Assembly: GCA_014706295.1 (NCBI GenBank)
Contig: JACSVZ010000001.1
Coordinates: forward strand, 84,752,237-84,816,236
Origin: Lycocorax pyrrhopterus obiensis
Taxonomy: Eukaryota > Chordata > Aves > Passeriformes > Paradisaeidae
Length of the DNA stretch: 64,000 bases
Direction of reading: 5' to 3'
Below the pieces are notes generated by a model. That model saw nothing but the letters and a program-made list of their open reading frames with translations, was not told where the DNA came from and made no database searches. Below, piece after piece: positions 59,801 through 64,000 of this stretch. How positions within the stretch are numbered: position 1 is the stretch's first letter; each line of letters begins with the position of its first letter. The position numbers and the translations under genes were made by a program.

Positions 59801-62800
59801 CTCTCATGAATAAAAAACAACAGACGAAGAGTGTAAAATAGACAGCTATATGCTCCCCCAAACCCCATCACCACAGTAGTTATTTTTCTCTAGGTTCCTT
59901 GGTACAAAGAATCACACTACTAAAAGTTAAAATTGAGGAGACAGTAAAATTCTCAAAAAGTGTGTCTTCAAAAGACCGCTGTGCCCAATATGATCAGCAA
60001 AGATTCTGGTAGCCAAAGCAATGGGCAAAATGCAGCCTACAAATTCAGCACTGGAAGTACAGACAAGGTCACACGGGTGCAGTTGTGCTGGCAGTTCTGC
60101 CTGGAAGGGTGGGGACAAGATTAACCAACTTGATGGTTTTAATATTGTCTGAAAGATGGACACAGCTTCATTCGCAGTTGGGCTTGCATATGCTCTGAGC
60201 TGGCTCCGGTCCTGAGCTCTGAATACCCCAGGAGACCTTTTGAAAGGTGACTTGTCCAGCAGCACCACATAACAGAGCCACCACAAGGACACTAGTCCTC
60301 CTCCAATAAAATTAGCACTAACAGGCAAATGAAGAGCCCATCTGTTGTTTCTAAGGTGAAATAAAGCACTACTTTCCATACTCTTTCTGAATCAAAATTA
60401 AAACAGTCTTCTCTGACTGGCCTTCTAGTGACTGTCACAATAATGCTCTTACTTTAACCTGTGTTCTGGGAAACCCAGAACACAGCCTTCAAATGCTGCC
60501 ATGACATCCAGGGAAAAGATGTTACATGCTTTTGAGTGATTCTGATTTCAAAAGGACTTGCTCCACAAAGTTACTATGCTTTCTAACATTAACACAGCTT
60601 TAGGTGAGTAAGAAAAAACTATTATAGCACAACATTCTCACCTTAGACTAAACGGGTGGTATGTTTTCCTTTCTCTCCAATTATAGCAGCTCCTTAGTCT
60701 CTTTCCCAATTGTTCTTTACTGCCATAACTATCTTCTTTCCTTCTATTTTTTTCCTTATCACCAAGTTTGTTTCCCTCATTAGACGACATTCTGCCCAGA
60801 TTAGAAGCTTTTATTCCTTGATGGCTAAAATTGTTTATTTATCAAGATACACATTTTATGTCTCTTTTATGTTATTCTTCAGTCCTTTGACCTTAAAAGT
60901 CCTTCATGTTCCACATCCACCTCCTTCCATGACAGCTGAACTGTTTGACTCAGGTTTGAGAAATGAGTTATTGTTATTTTATTGCTCTGATTTATTATTC
61001 TTTTGTTCCATGTCATTTTGACTAACCTGTATTCAGAAGATAGCTAGTCACACAGCAGGGGTGGTTTTAAAGAGATAAGCAATGTTATTGTAAGCAATAA
61101 GGAAATTCAACTTTCTGTCTCCTTTGTCAAGTAATACAAAAGTAAATTTTCTAATTACCTTATAGGTTAGGTCAGTCATTATCCTAAGGCATTACTATCC
61201 TCTTAGATTATTAGGTGAGGACCATAAGATTTAAAGATATTGACCAGGCCAAGGCTAGACTTAACGTTATTGTTTACTGTACATGCACATTCTCCCAGGA
61301 GCATCTGGAAGAATTACTTTTTCCAGGAGTAATAAAGTAGAGAAGATACGAGTAAATAATTAGAGCTCTTGAATGCAATGTACCAGCTTTCCAGTCCATA
61401 GCACATGATGGCTAATTATACCCGTGGCTGGAGCTGCAAACTGAAAACACTTTTCCTGTTCCGAGTACAGATGAGATTCCTACAAACAGAATGAAAAGGT
61501 TTGCTTTTAGCTCAGACCTGCTACGATGACCTCCACATTTATGAACGACACTGGAGGGAGCTACTAACAATCCAAAACAGAGAGCTCAAAATACAGAACA
61601 TTTTGCAGAAATATTGCTTGGGCATTTATCTACCTTCAGCATTTGGTATGATACCAGGAACACAAAAAAGAGAACCGATGTGAGACAATGCAAGCAACAT
61701 ATACAAAAGCCAGCATGGGAGGCATTATGACAGTTCTGTGCACCATGAGTGCTTTTTAGTTAATATTTTGTAGTTTTCCAGGGGATGGATGATGAAAAAG
61801 AAAAAGCTGATGAAAGAAAGAAAGCGTGTTATTCTTGTAAAGCACAGACCAAACTTCTAGATGTTCAAAAAACTTCTTCAAATCTTTCCTGACAATTCAT
61901 TAAAGCAAAATAAAAATGACAGCTTGATTGTAAGGAATTCACCAGAAGACCCTAGCCATAGAAAATGTTACTTCATACTTTAAAAAGAAAAGGAAAAAGA
62001 GAAAAAGTTTCCCAGTAATAATGGGGAAAATGTTCATTGTTTACATGTATTTCCAACCCCTAAAAAATCTTCTGGGCTGTAGAAGTTAACAAAAAAAAAA
62101 TTAATCAGTGGTATAAGCTTTCTGAGCATTTAATTTAAAGGTCAGCCCTTAGCAGGAAATACGCTGTAGAATTACCTATCTGTTCATAATAAAGATCTAA
62201 CTATGCAGTTATAACCTCTGTAGATATCTAAGCAGCTATTGAACCATGTAAATACAAAAAGATTGAAAATAAAAAAGTATTTGTTATTGTTCCTCGCTCT
62301 TTTATATCTGTCTAAACTTCTTCCATAAGGAGGAGAAAAAACCCTTCAATCCCCTCTTCTCTTCTAAGCAAAAAATCAACAAATCTAAGTGAAGCAACAA
62401 TATCTACCCTAATTCTCTTCTTTTCTTTGTGGAAGAGAAAAAGAAGAAAAGAGGTAAGAAGTGAAGGGCTATCTCATTGTAATGATGCTTACTTAGCTCT
62501 TTGTAAGTCATCAAATCCAAATACGAACACTACTTTAAAATCAGCTCTTATAGAGGAGTTTTTAAGTAGAAGTGGCCTGGATTTTCTTCCTTCCCAAGAG
62601 CACAGCCCTTCCAAGTGGGACAAACTTCCTTATGTCTTTACTTCCTATACAAGGTTGAGAGACTGAATAACTATATTTAATGAGTTTTGTAAACGTAGGG
62701 AAAATGTAGGTGGGAACTGTAAGAAAGGATGAACTCACAGAATCAGAGGAAGCAGTCAACACATCAAATAATATTTTTCATTCATTTTTTTCTAAATAAA

Positions 62801-64000
62801 ATTCAGAGGCTTAATAACAGTCTGCAGAAAGATAATGAAGAAGCGATGGGAATGTTTTGTGCAAGTGACCTTTTCCCCTTTCTCTTGATACGACAGCAGT
62901 AACCCTGTTTTATTTCATACCCATCAAAACAGAACAAGTTCTTCCTAGAGTATGAAGTAAACAGAAATTCACCATTCTAGGAAAACTCAGATGGTCTCTG
63001 CTTGTGTCTCTTGGTGATTGGGTACAGGTTATTAGCTTAGTTATAGTTCAGACAAGCCCTGCAGTACATCACTTGGAAAAGTGCTCCAGGTGACTAGCAA
63101 CCCATCTGTCATTCACTTGCTCCTGTGTCTGCTCCTGTTAATTTACTACTCCTGCTCTTCCCTTCCCACCTACATTGCCCCTTCTATAATTCATTTACAC
63201 AACCTATTCAAAAATAACGTCCTCAGAGTTTAACATAATTTCTTTATTCCACTGCTAATAATTGTTTTGCATGACAACTAAAAGTTATTTGAACCTCTGC
63301 ACTGCCTACTCCGTCCAGAGATTAACCTCCTAATAAGCTACAATAAGTAACAAAACAGAGTAGCTACCGGTTAAAAATTACTAAACACTCTTCATTTATG
63401 ATGTAAATAATAAAGTAACTTATACTGTTAGAAAGAAACCAAGGTGAACCTGTCAAAGTAACTGAGATTAGTATTTCTTTTATATCATTCATAATAGATG
63501 CATTTTTTTTCTTCAGCCACCCTAGCCTAAGTGATATGCAGCACTTTCTCTTCGGCAAAGAAAGCAGGAGCTAAAACTACCATAAAACTAGTTCCATAGT
63601 TATAGAAATGCCAAAAGTATAATGGGAACAGATGAAAAGAGGCTAAGGAAAACATAACAAGAAAAAAAGTTGGTAACTAAACCCTTACAGTGATTCTGCT
63701 TTCTGAGTTAACATATGTTTTGTCTTTATGTGGAATACACTGTAAAATTAAAGCCATTCTCGGGGGTTTTTTACTGTTTTTATTTTTTATTACTTATTTT
63801 TTTTGTAATCAGTGTAAATTGAAAAGACTTGCAACCTCATAAATTACTGACTGTGATTTTCTTTTACTGCAATACAGCTATGACAATCTGGTAGAGATAG
63901 TGCATTACGCCATCAACTCATCAGCTTTTCTCTAACTGTTGCCCTGGAACAGAACTAATAGAATCCTGAGAATCATAAGGAAAAGCTATGCTGGTACATT
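56885..64000. other. Unique AT-rich sequence to the window end
   Basis: No transposon or exon recognised in about 7.1 kb. The 150-codon minus frame at 59927-60379 and the 103-codon plus frame at 60710-61021 have no familiar domains. A perfect 12-bp inverted repeat at 60459-60485 is listed separately. Confidence 0.55.
60459..60485. repeat. Perfect 12-bp inverted repeat, 3-nt loop
   Basis: CTGTGTTCTGGG (60459-60470) and CCCAGAACACAG (60474-60485) are exact reverse complements around AAA. The left arm and loop contain TTCTGGGAA, a TTCN3GAA (STAT/GAS) site, and the arms contain TGTTCT and AGAACA, the two half-sites of steroid-receptor elements in everted order. It is the strongest hairpin I found. 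The role is unknown. Confidence 0.75.

Noticed and set aside
59927..60379. 150-codon minus-strand frame with a hydrophobic N-terminal third
   Set aside because: No family resemblance, no splice context and no second exon; chance is the simpler explanation.
1..64000. CRISPR array, operon or bacterial defence system
   Set aside because: No regularly spaced repeats, no dense gene packing and no long frames; the avian retroelements show the source is eukaryotic.

Overview
This is a vertebrate nuclear window, almost certainly from a bird and probably from a songbird or another passerine. The evidence is the repeat content. There are seven CR1 LINE copies that keep the avian CR1 3' end, three solo endogenous-retrovirus LTRs of types common in avian genomes, and one short tRNA-Ile/CR1 hybrid SINE of the TguSINE1 type, which is known from passerines. 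The rest is AT-rich single-copy DNA with short homopolymer and AT-rich runs. I recognise no host protein-coding exon, tRNA gene, rRNA or CRISPR. No open frame outside transposons exceeds 207 codons, and none looks like a known protein. The window reads as a gene desert or the inside of a very large intron.

Layout. 1-7461 is unique sequence. 7462-8052 is a solo LTR with a perfect 5-bp target duplication, followed 0.6 kb later by a second, unrelated, ~1.06-kb solo LTR (8668-9725). 10917-22360 holds three antisense CR1 3' ends (10917, 15752, 19412) and a ~1.06-kb sense relic of a very old amniote-type CR1 (21300-22360). 22361-33210 is unique. 33211-38655 holds two more antisense CR1 ends and a 1.2-kb sense piece of CR1 reverse transcriptase that has lost both ends. 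38656-49610 is unique. 49611-56879 holds two antisense CR1s (one with an internal deletion), an unidentified GC-richer block (53926-54490), the SINE (55849-55985) and a third solo LTR (56293-56879) of the same family as the first. 56885-64000 is unique.

Nothing here works together as a pathway or operon; the elements are independent, mostly decayed insertions. The points most worth a second look are: the one-sided orientation of insertions (all eight tail-bearing non-LTR elements point to the minus strand, all three LTRs to the plus strand); a set of unusually good inverted repeats in the unique DNA (notably 60459-60485 and 45085-45114); the paired palindromes at 33627-33674; the old CR1 relic at 21300-22360; and the unexplained block next to the CR1 at 53.2-53.9 kb. 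I did not find a convincing new biological system.
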